From Foliimonas ilicis (GTDB lineage: Bacteria; Pseudomonadota; Alphaproteobacteria; Rhizobiales; Rhizobiaceae), in assembly GCF_039939195.1 (NCBI RefSeq), contig NZ_JBDUUH010000001.1:682001-746000 (forward strand): a stretch of DNA of 64,000 nucleotides. Reading direction: 5' to 3'. Below the pieces are notes generated by a model. The model ran no database searches. It worked only from the letters and a program-made list of their open reading frames with translations, and had not been told where the DNA came from. Each line of letters opens with the position of its first letter. Position 1 is the first letter of the stretch. Positions 9,434 through 17,935 of the stretch are shown piece by piece. Both the position numbers and the translations under genes were made by a program.

Positions 9434-10179
9434 GCGGCGGAAAGCTTGGCCAGCGTTTCGTCATCGACTTCGAAATTGGCGTAAACGTTCTGCACGTCGT
9501 CGTCGTCTTCGAGCGTGCCGACGAGTTTCATCAGCGACTGCGCGCGTTCTTCATCGACCGGCACGTTGTTCTGCGGCTTCCAGATCGTCTTGACCGATTC
9601 GGCTTCGCCAAGGGCTGCTTCCAGAGCCTTGGAAACGTCGCCGATATTCTCGAATGCGCAGATGATCGTGTGGCCGTCCTCGTCGGACTGCACATCGTCG
9701 GCACCTGCTTCGATGGCTGCTTCCATGATCGCTTCGGCGTCGCCCTTGGCTGCCGGATAGACGATCTCGCCGACGCGGTCGAACATGAAGGCGACCGAGC
9801 CGGTTTCGCCCATCGCGCCGCCAGCCTTGGTGAAGGCTGCGCGCACATTCGATGCCGAACGGTTGCGGTTGTCGGTCAGCGCTTCGACGATGACGGCAAC
9901 GCCGCCGGGGCCGTAACCCTCGTAGCGCACTTCCTCGTAATTGTCGGCGTCGCCGCCAGACGCCTTGCTGATGGCGCGTTGGATGTTGTCCTTCGGCATC
10001 GACTCGGCCTTGGCGTTCTGGATTGCCAGACGCAGGCGCGCGTTCATCGACGGGTCGGGAAGACCGGATTTTGCGGCGACGGTGATTTCACGCGCCAGCT
10101 TGGAGAATATCTTGGACCGCACCGCATCCTGACGGCCCTTGCGGTGCATGATGTTCTTGAACTGTGAATGGCCTGCCAT
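9430..10179 (-). CDS. yebC: YebC/PmpR family DNA-binding or translation-assisting protein
   Basis: A 249-residue protein from ATG 10179 (a longer open frame upstream is not credible). MAGHSQFKNIMHRKGRQDA is the family start signature, and YEGYGPGGVAVIVEALTDN the central one. The C-terminus is acidic. YebC proteins are described both as transcription regulators and as translation factors that relieve ribosome stalling. It is followed by selW with a stop/start overlap. Confidence 0.95.
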   Translation of the reverse strand: MAGHSQFKNIMHRKGRQDAVRSKIFSKLAREITVAAKSGLPDPSMNARLRLAIQNAKAESMPKDNIQRAISKASGGDADNYEEVRYEGYGPGGVAVIVEALTDNRNRSASNVRAAFTKAGGAMGETGSVAFMFDRVGEIVYPAAKGDAEAIMEAAIEAGADDVQSDEDGHTIICAFENIGDVSKALEAALGEAESVKTIWKPQNNVPVDEERAQSLMKLVGTLEDDDDVQNVYANFEVDDETLAKLSAA

Positions 10180-10395
10180 GGCACCCCTGTCTGTAATTTC
10201 GAGGGCGCGATGGCGAAAGCCAGGGACCGGGTCCGGTCGCGCCGCACTCTGTTGAATGACGCGGCTTATAAACCAAGTCGGGCGTGATCGTCCAGAAGCG
10301 GGCGCTATCGCCTGCTCGCGAAAATTTGACTCCGCCGCGGCTCCGTTGCGGCCATAGTGGCGGCGGGGAGCTTCCTGTCCTGCCGGAGACCGCGC

Positions 10396-11223
10396 ATGCC
10401 CGCCTGCCGATTTGCCGCCATACTGCTTGCCTTGCTGTTTTTTGTGCCTGCTGCCAATGCACAGGCTGAAAACGATCCGGTGCCGAGCCGCTGCCTGGCG
10501 ATGGCGCAGACATTGCCGAACGTCACTTATGCGAGCTTTGCCCTGCCCGAAGCGATACCGGTTCAGGCAACCGCTGAAGGCGACGTCACCATCACCTATG
10601 CTGGACATTCGACCTATGTCATCGAGACGCCGGGCGGCGTGCGTGTTGCCACGGATTTCAGCGGTTTCTACGGCGCGGACCCGCTGCCGCGCGTCGTCAC
10701 CATGAACAAGGCGCATCGCACGCATTTTACGGATACGCCGGATACGCGCATCGAGCATGTGCTGCGCGGCTGGAACCCGGAGGGCGGACCGGCGCGCCAT
10801 GCGGTGGTGGTCGATGATGTTTATATCCGCAATGTGCCGACCGACATTCGCCGCTTTGGCGAGTTGGAGGCGGATGGCAATTCGATCTTCATTTTTGAGG
10901 TTGCCGGATTGTGCATCGGCCATCTCGGACATCTGCATCATCGGTTGGAAGACGCGCATTATGGCGCAATCGGCAGGCTGGACGTCGTCATGGTGCCGAT
11001 CGATGGCGGCATGACACAATCGCTCGCCTCGATGAGCGAAATCGCGACCCGGCTTTATTCCTCGGTGATCCTGCCGATGCATCGCCATGCGACGCCGATG
11101 AACGAATTCCTGCGCAATATGGGTGAGGGCTTTGCGGTGGACCGCCGCAATTCGCGGAGTTTGGAAATTTCGCTGCGATCACTGCCGCGCAGACCGACGA
11201 TCGTCATTCTCGATGGAGTCTAA
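10396..11223 (+). CDS. Exported metallo-beta-lactamase-fold hydrolase (UlaG-like)
   Basis: About 275 residues from ATG 10396 with GGAG seven bases upstream. An N-terminal signal peptide (RFAAILLALLFFVPAANAQA) predicts a periplasmic location. The body contains ITYAGHSTYVIET, HTHF-like ligands are degenerate (KAHRTHFTDTPD), and later GHLGHLHH and LPMHRHATP supply further His residues. This matches the L-ascorbate-lactonase-like branch of the MBL fold. The substrate is unknown. It ends in a 4-bp overlap with the converging ArsR gene. Confidence 0.8.
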   Translation: MPACRFAAILLALLFFVPAANAQAENDPVPSRCLAMAQTLPNVTYASFALPEAIPVQATAEGDVTITYAGHSTYVIETPGGVRVATDFSGFYGADPLPRVVTMNKAHRTHFTDTPDTRIEHVLRGWNPEGGPARHAVVVDDVYIRNVPTDIRRFGELEADGNSIFIFEVAGLCIGHLGHLHHRLEDAHYGAIGRLDVVMVPIDGGMTQSLASMSEIATRLYSSVILPMHRHATPMNEFLRNMGEGFAVDRRNSRSLEISLRSLPRRPTIVILDGV

Positions 11224-11543
11224 GTCTCCATATCCGATTTGAGTGCATCGATGATGCTGAGTGCGTGGGTGGCGTATTGACTGATCCAGCGGTCGTGAAT
11301 CTGCTTGATCGGCATCGCGTTCAGATGGTTCCAGCGCTCGCGGCCTTCGCGGCGCACGACCAACAGATCGGCTTCTTCCAGAACCTTTAGATGCTGCATC
11401 ACCGTGCAGCGGTCCATCTCCGGGAATATCTCGCAAAGCGCGCCGGTGGTTTTCGGCCCATCTTTCAACTGATCCAGCATCGAGCGTCGCCGCGGATGGG
11501 CGAGCGCCTTGAAAACATTGTCCTCTTTCGTCTGTGTTGACAT
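11220..11543 (-). CDS. ArsR family transcriptional regulator
   Basis: A 107-residue winged-helix protein: ALAHPRRRSMLDQLKDGPKTTGAL then DRCTVMQHLKVLEEADLLVVRREGRER. No metal-binding Cys pair is visible in the recognition helix region, so it is probably not a metal sensor. It resembles the ArsR proteins that pair with SRPBCC (AHSA1-like) genes, which is the arrangement here. A 20-bp perfect palindrome overlaps its own start codon, indicating autorepression. Confidence 0.9.
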   Translation of the reverse strand: MSTQTKEDNVFKALAHPRRRSMLDQLKDGPKTTGALCEIFPEMDRCTVMQHLKVLEEADLLVVRREGRERWNHLNAMPIKQIHDRWISQYATHALSIIDALKSDMET

Positions 11544-11561
11544 GTTATATTTTTATAACAT
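11542..11561. promoter_or_regulatory. ArsR operator palindrome
   Basis: Arms ATGTTATA (11542-11549) and TATAACAT (11554-11561) with a TTTT spacer, perfect. It overlaps the ArsR start codon and lies 33 bases from the divergent SRPBCC gene, so binding would block both. Confidence 0.8.
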
Positions 11562-11593
11562 AATGGTGGAATACACAATGAGGAGCTGTGGAT

Positions 11594-12079
11594 ATGTCTA
11601 TCGGATTTCAGGTTTCCGGGCGCATCGGCAAGCCGGTCGCGGAGGTTTTCGACGCTGTGGTCAACCCAACCAAGCTGAGCGGCTATTTCACCACGCTCGG
11701 CGGCGCCAGCGCACCGCTGGTGAAGGGTACGACGGTGACATGGTGGAAAACCGTACCGGTGGAGGTGGATGAGGTGGTGCCGGAAAAGCGGATCGTGCTT
11801 CGCTGGGATGCTCAGGAAGATGAGGGAAAACCCGGCTACAAGACACGGATCGAAATGAAGTTCGAGCCGCTGGAGGATGGCGGAACATTCGTCACCATCG
11901 CGGAGGCCGGCTGGAAAGAAGACGCAAACGGCCGCAAGCAATCTTACAATAATTGCGAAGGCTGGGCGATGATGCTTTCAGCCATGAAGGCCTATGTCGA
12001 ATATGGCATCAATCTGCGCGAGGGGTTCTATCCGAGCGAGATGAAAGGTTCGCTGCCGACCAGCGCGGAACGCAAGTGA
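11594..12079 (+). CDS. SRPBCC (AHSA1-like) domain protein
   Basis: A 161-residue protein from ATG 11594, with AGGAG at 11581-11585 eight bases upstream (an in-frame GTG at 11588 is too close). It has the START-like helix-grip pattern: VAEVFDAVVNPTKLSGYFTT at the N-terminus and NNCEGWAMMLSAMKAYVEYG at the C-terminus. Such proteins bind hydrophobic ligands; they often travel with ArsR regulators and glyoxalase-like genes, as here. It overlaps the next gene as TGATG. Confidence 0.88.
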   Translation: MSIGFQVSGRIGKPVAEVFDAVVNPTKLSGYFTTLGGASAPLVKGTTVTWWKTVPVEVDEVVPEKRIVLRWDAQEDEGKPGYKTRIEMKFEPLEDGGTFVTIAEAGWKEDANGRKQSYNNCEGWAMMLSAMKAYVEYGINLREGFYPSEMKGSLPTSAERK

Positions 12080-12447
12080 TGGAGGCCTCTTCAAAACTAA
12101 AGGGCGGCATCAATATCGCCATGAAAGTGCCGCCACATCAATATCAGGCGACAATCGCCTTTTACCGCGATGTCGTCGGCCTGAAGCCTTTCGAGGAAAA
12201 AGCGCCCTTCATCGGCTTCGAACTGGGACCGAACCGGTTGTGGATCGACGAAGCACCGGGCATGAGCCAGGCTGAAGTCTGGCTGGAACTTTTCAGCGAG
12301 AATTTCGACGGCGCGGCAAGCCATCTTGCCGAAGCGGGCGTCGTGCGTTGCGACGCGATCGAAGCGCTGCCGGAGGGCTTCAAGGGTGGCTGGATCGTCA
12401 ATCCAGCCAACATCGTTCACATGGTGCGGGAGCCGGACGCCTGGTGA
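12079..12447 (+). CDS. Glyoxalase/VOC superfamily protein
   Basis: A 122-residue protein from ATG 12079, sharing one base with the stop of the SRPBCC gene. One beta-alpha-beta-beta-beta module is visible (ATIAFYRDVVGLKPFE at the start, LGPNRLWIDEAPG centrally, and a final NPANIVHMVREPDAW). Metal ligands are not obvious, so activity is uncertain. It is coupled to the SRPBCC protein and so probably under the same ArsR control. Confidence 0.8.
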   Translation: MEASSKLKGGINIAMKVPPHQYQATIAFYRDVVGLKPFEEKAPFIGFELGPNRLWIDEAPGMSQAEVWLELFSENFDGAASHLAEAGVVRCDAIEALPEGFKGGWIVNPANIVHMVREPDAW

Positions 12448-12466
12448 GGCGTCTACGGTTTATCGG

Positions 12467-13228
12467 TCAGAGCTCGCCCGATTTTCGGTTTTTTTTCCGC
12501 GCCATCATGTTGAGGCCTTCGACCAGAGCCGAGAAGCCCATAGCGGCGTAGATGTAGCCCTTCGGCACATGGTAGCCCATGCCGTCGGCGATCAGGGTCA
12601 TGCCGATCATCAGCAGGAAGCCCAGAGCCAGCATGACGATGGTCGGGTTGTCTGCGATGAATTTCGCCAGCGGATCGGCAGCCAGCAGCATCACGGTGAC
12701 GGCCGCAATGACGGCGATGTACATGATGACGATCTCGTCGGTCATGCCGACTGCGGTGATGATCGAATCGACCGAGAACACCAGATCGAGCAGCAGAATC
12801 TGGAAGATCGCTGCGCCCATCGTAAGCTGCACCGTCTTGCTGATAGCGTCTTCCTTGCTATCGATCGGATCGACCGTGTGGTGGATTTCCTTGGTCGCCT
12901 TCCAGACGAGGAAGAGACCGCCGGCGATCAGGATAATGTCGCGCCACGAGAAACCATGGTCGAACAGCGTGAAAATGGGCGTGGTGAGCTGGACGATGAA
13001 GGAAATAGTCGCCAGCAGAACAAGCCGCATGATGAGCGCGGCACTGATGCCGAGCTTTCTGGCCTTGGACTGATATTCCTTGGGCAGCTTGTTCGTCAGA
13101 ATGGAAATGAAGATCAGATTGTCGATGCCGAGCACGATTTCCATGACGACAAGGGTGATTAAGGCCACCCAGGCCGTCGGCTCGTATACGAATGCGAAGT
13201 AAGGCGCTAGAAATTCGACTATAGGCAT
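12467..13228 (-). CDS. TerC family integral membrane protein
   Basis: A 253-residue protein with about seven membrane helices. The conserved acidic membrane motifs MEIVLGIDNLIFISIL (near residues 29-44) and DLVFSVDSIITAVGM (near 145-160) identify the TerC/Alx family, associated with manganese efflux and protection of secreted metalloproteins. ATG 13228 is chosen; an upstream in-frame GTG at 13270 is possible. It is a single gene, with a convergent neighbour on one side and ymdB upstream. Confidence 0.9.
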   Translation of the reverse strand: MPIVEFLAPYFAFVYEPTAWVALITLVVMEIVLGIDNLIFISILTNKLPKEYQSKARKLGISAALIMRLVLLATISFIVQLTTPIFTLFDHGFSWRDIILIAGGLFLVWKATKEIHHTVDPIDSKEDAISKTVQLTMGAAIFQILLLDLVFSVDSIITAVGMTDEIVIMYIAVIAAVTVMLLAADPLAKFIADNPTIVMLALGFLLMIGMTLIADGMGYHVPKGYIYAAMGFSALVEGLNMMARKKNRKSGEL

Positions 13229-13338
13229 TCGTTCAGGCTCGCTCACGGGTCTGATTGCTGTGTCGCGCACAAATGGGAACGCCCAAAGCCTTGTACAATG
13301 GGTGCGCTCTCAATTTGTGGCTTTTTTTTGGAAAAATA

Positions 13339-14163
13339 TTATTTCCAGAAGGAAGGAACTGTTTCCTCAAGCCGCGGGCCGATGCGCAAAGGCGCGAATT
13401 TTTCGGCAAGACCCGTCCTGTCGGAAATGTCGATACCTACGCCGCAGATGGTCGCGGGGCCGTTGGCGGCCTCGAAACGACCCTTTGGTACTTTCGACAG
13501 GAAACGGTTGAGCGGCTCTTCCTTCTCCATGCCGAGCGAGGAATCATAGTCGCCGCACATGCCAGCATCCGAAATATAGGCGGTGCCGCCGTTCAGGATC
13601 TGATGGTCGGCGGTGGGCTGATGTGTGTGCGTGCCGACGACGAGGCTGGCGCGCCCGTCAACGAAATGCGCGAAACACATCTTCTCGCTGGTCGCCTCGG
13701 CATGAAAGTCGATGACAACGGCGTCCGCCTGTTCCCCCAGCGGGCAGGCGGCGAGTTCGCGCTCTCCGGCCTGAAACGGATCGTCGAGTTCGGGATGCAT
13801 GAAGACGCGGCCCATGATGTTGGACACCAATATGCGCGCGCCATTCTTGGCGATGTAGACGCCCGATCCACGCCCCGGCGTGCCTTTCGGGAAGTTTGCA
13901 GGCCGCAGGAAGCGGTCTTCGCGGGCAGCGAAGACAAGCGCCTCGCGCTGGTCCCAGACGTGATTGCCGGTGGTGACGACATCAGCGCCCGCATTCAGCG
14001 TCTGGCGGAAAATATCTTCGGTGATGCCGAAGCCGCCAGCCGCGTTCTCGCCATTGACGATGACGAAATCGAGCCGGAAATCCGAGATTAAACCGGGCAA
14101 TTTATCCCATACCGCCGTGCGGCCGGATTTGCCCACCATGTCGCCTAGAAAAAGAAGCCTCAT
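13339..14163 (-). CDS. ymdB: YmdB family metallophosphoesterase
   Basis: A 274-residue protein with the full set of metal-binding motifs: LGDMVGKSGR (residues 6-15), VNGENAAGG, TGNHVWD, IDFHAEATSEK and GTHTHQPTADH. This matches the TIGR00282/YmdB family of di-iron phosphodiesterases active on 2',3'-cAMP in Bacillus. It lies nine bases downstream of the 5-formyl-THF cyclo-ligase gene, a pairing common in alphaproteobacteria, so they probably form an operon. Confidence 0.92.
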   Translation of the reverse strand: MRLLFLGDMVGKSGRTAVWDKLPGLISDFRLDFVIVNGENAAGGFGITEDIFRQTLNAGADVVTTGNHVWDQREALVFAAREDRFLRPANFPKGTPGRGSGVYIAKNGARILVSNIMGRVFMHPELDDPFQAGERELAACPLGEQADAVVIDFHAEATSEKMCFAHFVDGRASLVVGTHTHQPTADHQILNGGTAYISDAGMCGDYDSSLGMEKEEPLNRFLSKVPKGRFEAANGPATICGVGIDISDRTGLAEKFAPLRIGPRLEETVPSFWK

Positions 14164-14172
14164 AAAATGCTC

Positions 14173-14754
14173 TTACAGGGCCGTACCGAAGCTGCGCAAG
14201 CCGCTTTCGGTCAGGATTTCAGGGATAATGACGTCGTGCCATTCATCCGGCACCACCGGGATCTCCTGACAATCGAAGGCAATGCCGATCAATCGCGGTG
14301 GCGTGCCGTTATCGGTGAGCCGCGCAATCGCCCGGTCGTAATAGCCGCCGCCATAACCGATGCGGTGGCCGCGCCGGTCGAAAGCGGCGAGCGGAACGAG
14401 CATGACGGTCGGGTCGAGAATGGCGGCGTCTTCGCCGGGACCGATCGTGCCGAAACCCATATCGACGAGCGGTGCGCCGCGAACCAGTTCACGAAAGACG
14501 ATGGTTTCCTTGTCGATGATCGCGGGCAGGCAAAGCCGTGCGCCATTTTCGCCAAGGGCAGCCATGAGCGGCCGCAAATCGACCTCCGAGCGCATCGGCC
14601 AGAAGCCGGAAACCGTGACGCCGGGCTCGATCGCGAGTGTCTCGGCGCGGTCGGCCATGCCGAGCGAGGCTTCCATGCGCCATTGCACCGGCAGTGCGTC
14701 TCGCCGCGCCAGCGCTTCCGCTCGGTACTGCTTTTTCAGGATTTTCGGTTCCAT
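14173..14754 (-). CDS. fau: 5-formyltetrahydrofolate cyclo-ligase
   Basis: About 193 residues from ATG 14754 (an in-frame TTG lies at 14784). The N-terminal KKQYRAEALARRDAL binds ATP phosphate, and the C-terminal GYGGGYYDRAIARL is the signature loop. It converts 5-formyl-THF to 5,10-methenyl-THF. In many Proteobacteria this gene directly follows ssrS (6S RNA), which in turn follows zapA. A 6S-like sequence does lie upstream here, but zapA is 42 kb away. Confidence 0.93.
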   Translation of the reverse strand: MEPKILKKQYRAEALARRDALPVQWRMEASLGMADRAETLAIEPGVTVSGFWPMRSEVDLRPLMAALGENGARLCLPAIIDKETIVFRELVRGAPLVDMGFGTIGPGEDAAILDPTVMLVPLAAFDRRGHRIGYGGGYYDRAIARLTDNGTPPRLIGIAFDCQEIPVVPDEWHDVIIPEILTESGLRSFGTAL

Positions 14755-14887
14755 GAATTCCGTCTTATGCGCAACGCGCGCCAAATGCCATATTCCTGCG
14801 ATGTGTCATGGCACAGGTCGCGGAAGTGTTTTCATAGTGGCAATGCGCGGTGAAGTGACGATCCACACAACCGGTGGAGAGAGCGAT

Positions 14888-15022
14888 CCCGGGAACCTAC
14901 AAAGTAGGTGGGCGCCGTGTAAGAAAACCCACGGGTCTTCCCAGTGACAGCTCCCTAAGGATCGTTAAGGCCCCGGGGAAAATGTTCTCCTGCCGAGAGG
15001 CACAGACCGTCACCCACAGATA
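14888..15022 (-). ncRNA. ssrS: Probable 6S RNA (approximate ends)
   Basis: Non-coding and located directly upstream of the cyclo-ligase gene, the conserved position of ssrS. Read on the minus strand it folds as a rod: GUGGGUG near the 5' end pairs with CGCCCAC near the 3' end, CUGUG pairs with CACGG further in, and UUUUCCC pairs with GGGAAGA in the distal arm. Unpaired stretches lie between, giving the 6S-type central bubble that mimics an open promoter. A possible -10 (CTATAT, 15020-15025 on the minus strand) lies at the 5' end. Ends are estimates. Confidence 0.7.
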
Positions 15023-15094
15023 TAGAGTGCGCAGTGCCTTCGCGCCAGAGAGATACGGTGTTTGGTTGGGCGATGCTGAAGATTTCTTGGAGCG

Positions 15095-15112
15095 GAGCCT
15101 CGAAGGACGCAC
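15095..15112. repeat. Fragment of repeat R1
   Basis: GAGCCTCGAAGGACGCAC matches the outer end of R1 (compare 9103-9120 and 19259-19276). The rest of the element is missing. It sits between the probable 6S RNA and the MoxR gene. Confidence 0.7.
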
Positions 15113-15179
15113 AACAGACGGCCCTTGCCCCCTTTAAGCCCCGCACCTACTGTCGCTGCCGATGAAACCGGAGTTTGCA

Positions 15180-16019
15180 ATGCGCTTTGAAGGAACGGCG
15201 GCCTATGTCGCCGACAAGGATCTGATGACGGCGGTGAATGCGGCGATTGCCTTGGAGCGGCCGCTGCTGGTGAAGGGGGAGCCGGGTACCGGCAAGACCG
15301 AACTGGCGCGGCAGGTGGCATCTGCGCTTGGTCTCGATCTGATCGAATGGCATGTGAAATCGACGACGCGCGCGCAGCAGGGGCTTTACGAATATGACGC
15401 CGTTTCGCGCCTGCGTGACAGCCAGCTTGGCGATGCGCGGTTCAACGACATCTCGAATTACATCAAGCGTGGCAAATTGTGGGAGGCGTTTGCGGCCGGC
15501 CGCAAGGTGGTTCTCCTGATCGACGAGATCGACAAGGCGGATATCGAATTCCCGAACGATCTTTTGCAGGAACTCGATCGCAATGAGTTCTTCGTCTACG
15601 AAACCGGCCAGACGATCCGCGCGGAAATTCGCCCGATCGTCATCATCACCTCGAACAATGAGAAGGAACTGCCGGACGCATTTCTGCGCCGCTGCTTCTT
15701 CCACTATATCCGCTTCCCCGATGTCGAAACCCTGACCAGGATCGTCGAGGTTCACTATCCGGGCATCAAGCAGAACCTCGTACGCGCGGCGCTGACGCAG
15801 TTTTACGAAATCCGCGACGTTGCGGGGTTGAAGAAGAAGCCGTCTACATCGGAGGCGTTGGACTGGATCAGGCTGCTGGTGGCGGACGATATCGATCCTG
15901 CCGATCTGCGTGCCGATCCGAAAAACGCACTGCCGAAACTGCACGGTGCTTTGTTGAAAAACGAGCAGGACGTGCATCTTTTCGAGCGGCTGGCGTTCAT
16001 GGCGAGGCGGCAGGGGTAG
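15180..16019 (+). CDS. MoxR family AAA+ ATPase
   Basis: About 279 residues. ATG 15180 is preferred over 15162 because CGGAG at 15169-15173 is six bases upstream of it. It has Walker A GEPGTGKT, Walker B VVLLIDEIDKAD, sensor-1 VIITSNNEKELPDAFLRRC with the arginine finger, and a C-terminal lid. MoxR ATPases work with a VWA-domain protein to mature or insert cofactors into target complexes. The likely partner, a CoxE-like VWA protein, is encoded at 17936-19126 on the same strand but separated by two unrelated genes. Confidence 0.9.
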   Translation: MRFEGTAAYVADKDLMTAVNAAIALERPLLVKGEPGTGKTELARQVASALGLDLIEWHVKSTTRAQQGLYEYDAVSRLRDSQLGDARFNDISNYIKRGKLWEAFAAGRKVVLLIDEIDKADIEFPNDLLQELDRNEFFVYETGQTIRAEIRPIVIITSNNEKELPDAFLRRCFFHYIRFPDVETLTRIVEVHYPGIKQNLVRAALTQFYEIRDVAGLKKKPSTSEALDWIRLLVADDIDPADLRADPKNALPKLHGALLKNEQDVHLFERLAFMARRQG

Positions 16020-16025
16020 CAGTTC

Positions 16026-16177
16026 CCCCTCTCCGTCTCGGCTTCGCCGAGCCACCTCTCCCCCATTTCATGGGGGCGAGGAACCCAAGTTCTGTAGGGT
16101 TGCGGCCTCGATGGGTTCCAAGTTCCTCGCCCCGCGTGCGGGGAGAGGTGGCTCGGCGAAGCCGAGACGGAGAGGGG
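16026..16177. repeat. Large palindromic repeat R3
   Basis: Perfect 38-bp inverted arms: 16026-16063 and 16140-16177 (left arm begins CCCCTCTCCGTCTCGGCTTC). Smaller nested complementary pieces lie between them (CGAGGAAC with GTTCCTCG). It is between moxR and the acetyltransferase gene. It would form a very stable cruciform or RNA hairpin. Confidence 0.9.
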
Positions 16178-16277
16178 CTATTAAGCGCGGACAACGTTTT
16201 TCCAGCTCTGGACCGTTGGTGGCAGCTTCATACTCGGGCAGGCTCGCTCTGAACAATGAAGATCGAAAGCGATAACC

Positions 16278-16724
16278 ATGACCGACCTGATCATCCGCCC
16301 CCTCGAACAGTCCGATCACGCCGAATGGCGCAGGCTCTGGACCGCCTATCTCACCTTCTACGAGGCGAGCGTGAGCGAGGAGGTTTATGCCACGACCTGG
16401 AAGCGGTTGTTCACCGAAGGTGAGTTCGAGCCGAAGGGTTTCATCGCGTTGCTCGACGGCAAGGCGGTCGGTCTCGTCCATTACCTGTATCACCGCTCCT
16501 GCTGGTCGCTGGTGAACAATTGCTATCTGCAGGATCTGTTTGCCGACCGTGAAATTCGCGGCAAGGGCGTGGGTGCGGCACTCATCGAAGCGGTGAGGCA
16601 AGAGGCGGGCAAGATCGGCGTGACGAATGTCTACTGGATGACGCACGAGACGAACGATGTTGCCCGCAAGCTCTATGACCGCGTTGCGCGGCGTACCGGC
16701 TTTATTGAGTACGACCTGCTGTAG
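16278..16724 (+). CDS. GNAT family N-acetyltransferase
   Basis: A 148-residue protein. LIIRPLEQSDHAEWRRLW is the typical first strand and helix. LQDLFADREIRGKGVGAALIEAV contains the acetyl-CoA pyrophosphate loop (R-G-K-G-V-G-A). VYWMTHETNDVARKLYDRV is the C-terminal motif. The substrate is unknown. Its end overlaps the converging lysozyme-like gene by 23 bases. Confidence 0.9.
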   Translation: MTDLIIRPLEQSDHAEWRRLWTAYLTFYEASVSEEVYATTWKRLFTEGEFEPKGFIALLDGKAVGLVHYLYHRSCWSLVNNCYLQDLFADREIRGKGVGAALIEAVRQEAGKIGVTNVYWMTHETNDVARKLYDRVARRTGFIEYDLL

Positions 16725-17754
16725 CGACGACGGAGCTGCCGCGATACGTCTTGGCATCCAGCCAGCGGTGCCATTCGTTCTCGTTGCCGTGGAAGACGTT
16801 CAGGTCGATCTTGCCCGACACGCCATGTGACAGGCCTGTGCCGGAATATTGCCAGAACACCCATTCCCTGCCGGGATAAACCTTGGACGGGTGTTCGGCC
16901 ACGGCGCGCAGCCAGAACGGATAGTCGAGGAACGCGCCCCGCAGATTGTCGCGGTAGAAGTCGGGTGCGGTGTAGATGACAGGACGCTGGCCGTAATGAC
17001 GCTCCAGCTTGTCCATGAAGACCTGCATCTTTTCGCGTATCTTGGCGGGCGACAGGCGGCGCTGGCACTTCGACTCGCCATTATATTCGACGTCGATGAC
17101 CGGCGGCAGGGCGCCTTCGACCCTGGGCACGTTGCGAATGAACCAGTCGGCCTGCTCTCCGGCGGTGCGGCACCAGTAGAAGAAGTGATAGGCGCCGCGT
17201 TTCAGACCGGCCTCGTGCGCGTCGCGCCAGTTCTTTCTGAACATCGGGTCGAGATGGTCGCCGCCATCGGTGGCCTTGATGTAGACGAAATTCGCGCCCT
17301 GCGCGCGCAGTTTGGTCCAGTCGATGTTGGCCTGCCAACGCGAGACATCCACGCCATGAACCGCATGATTGCGGGGCGACCTCGCCTTGCCGAAATTGAT
17401 CGGCTTCGCATCGCGGAAATTATGGGCGTAAACCCTGCTGCGGGTACGTGCGGGGTTGGACGGCACGACCAGCGCGGCCTGCTGCAGTTCGGGCGCCGGC
17501 ATGGCAAGCGTGCGGGATTCTTTTGCAAGTGCCATTGCTGCGGGCGGCTGCGGGGCAGGGGCTGCCAAGGCATGCGCGGGCAAGGATGCAGTCTGCGCGA
17601 TAATGTCGCCGACGCTTGCAGGCGGAACGGGCCGCGCCACGGAACTCGTCATCTCTTGCGACGGAGACAGAACTTCGCTGACGCCGGTGCTGGACGTGCA
17701 GCCGGTCAAAGCCACGCAGGCAAGCAATATCGCTGAAAAACCCGACAAACGCAT
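16702..17754 (-). CDS. GH25 lysozyme-like lipoprotein
   Basis: About 350 residues from ATG 17754 (an upstream in-frame start at 17799 would bury the signal). A type II signal peptide ends in the lipobox LTGC at residue 19. A Pro/Ala/Ser-rich linker (to about residue 125) precedes a glycosyl hydrolase 25 domain with GVDVSRWQANIDW, AYHFFYWCRT and the catalytic VIDVEYNGE. These enzymes cleave peptidoglycan glycan strands. Membrane anchoring suggests a role in cell-wall remodelling on the cell's own wall rather than phage lysis. Confidence 0.88.
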   Translation of the reverse strand: MRLSGFSAILLACVALTGCTSSTGVSEVLSPSQEMTSSVARPVPPASVGDIIAQTASLPAHALAAPAPQPPAAMALAKESRTLAMPAPELQQAALVVPSNPARTRSRVYAHNFRDAKPINFGKARSPRNHAVHGVDVSRWQANIDWTKLRAQGANFVYIKATDGGDHLDPMFRKNWRDAHEAGLKRGAYHFFYWCRTAGEQADWFIRNVPRVEGALPPVIDVEYNGESKCQRRLSPAKIREKMQVFMDKLERHYGQRPVIYTAPDFYRDNLRGAFLDYPFWLRAVAEHPSKVYPGREWVFWQYSGTGLSHGVSGKIDLNVFHGNENEWHRWLDAKTYRGSSVVATAGRTQ

Positions 17755-17935
17755 AGGCAACCCGCACACAAAAAACAAAAGTGCCGACCAGAAAAACACC
17801 GTCGGACCCCACCGCTTTTAATTGCTAACGATAAATTACCAAGAAAAGCTGAATCCTCCTGTTTACCTTACCGGTCGAAATTGCAGCCGCCCCGCGGGCT
17901 TGCCTGTCGGGCCGAGGCGAAGCAAAGTGTGCGCC

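Noticed and set aside
10180..11088. Upstream extension of yebC to a 552-residue protein
   Set aside because: The family start MAGHSQFK is at 10179 and the extension is antisense to the metallo-hydrolase gene.
14880..15060. A riboswitch controlling moxR
   Set aside because: The folding makes sense on the minus strand, pointing towards fau; position and shape fit 6S RNA better.
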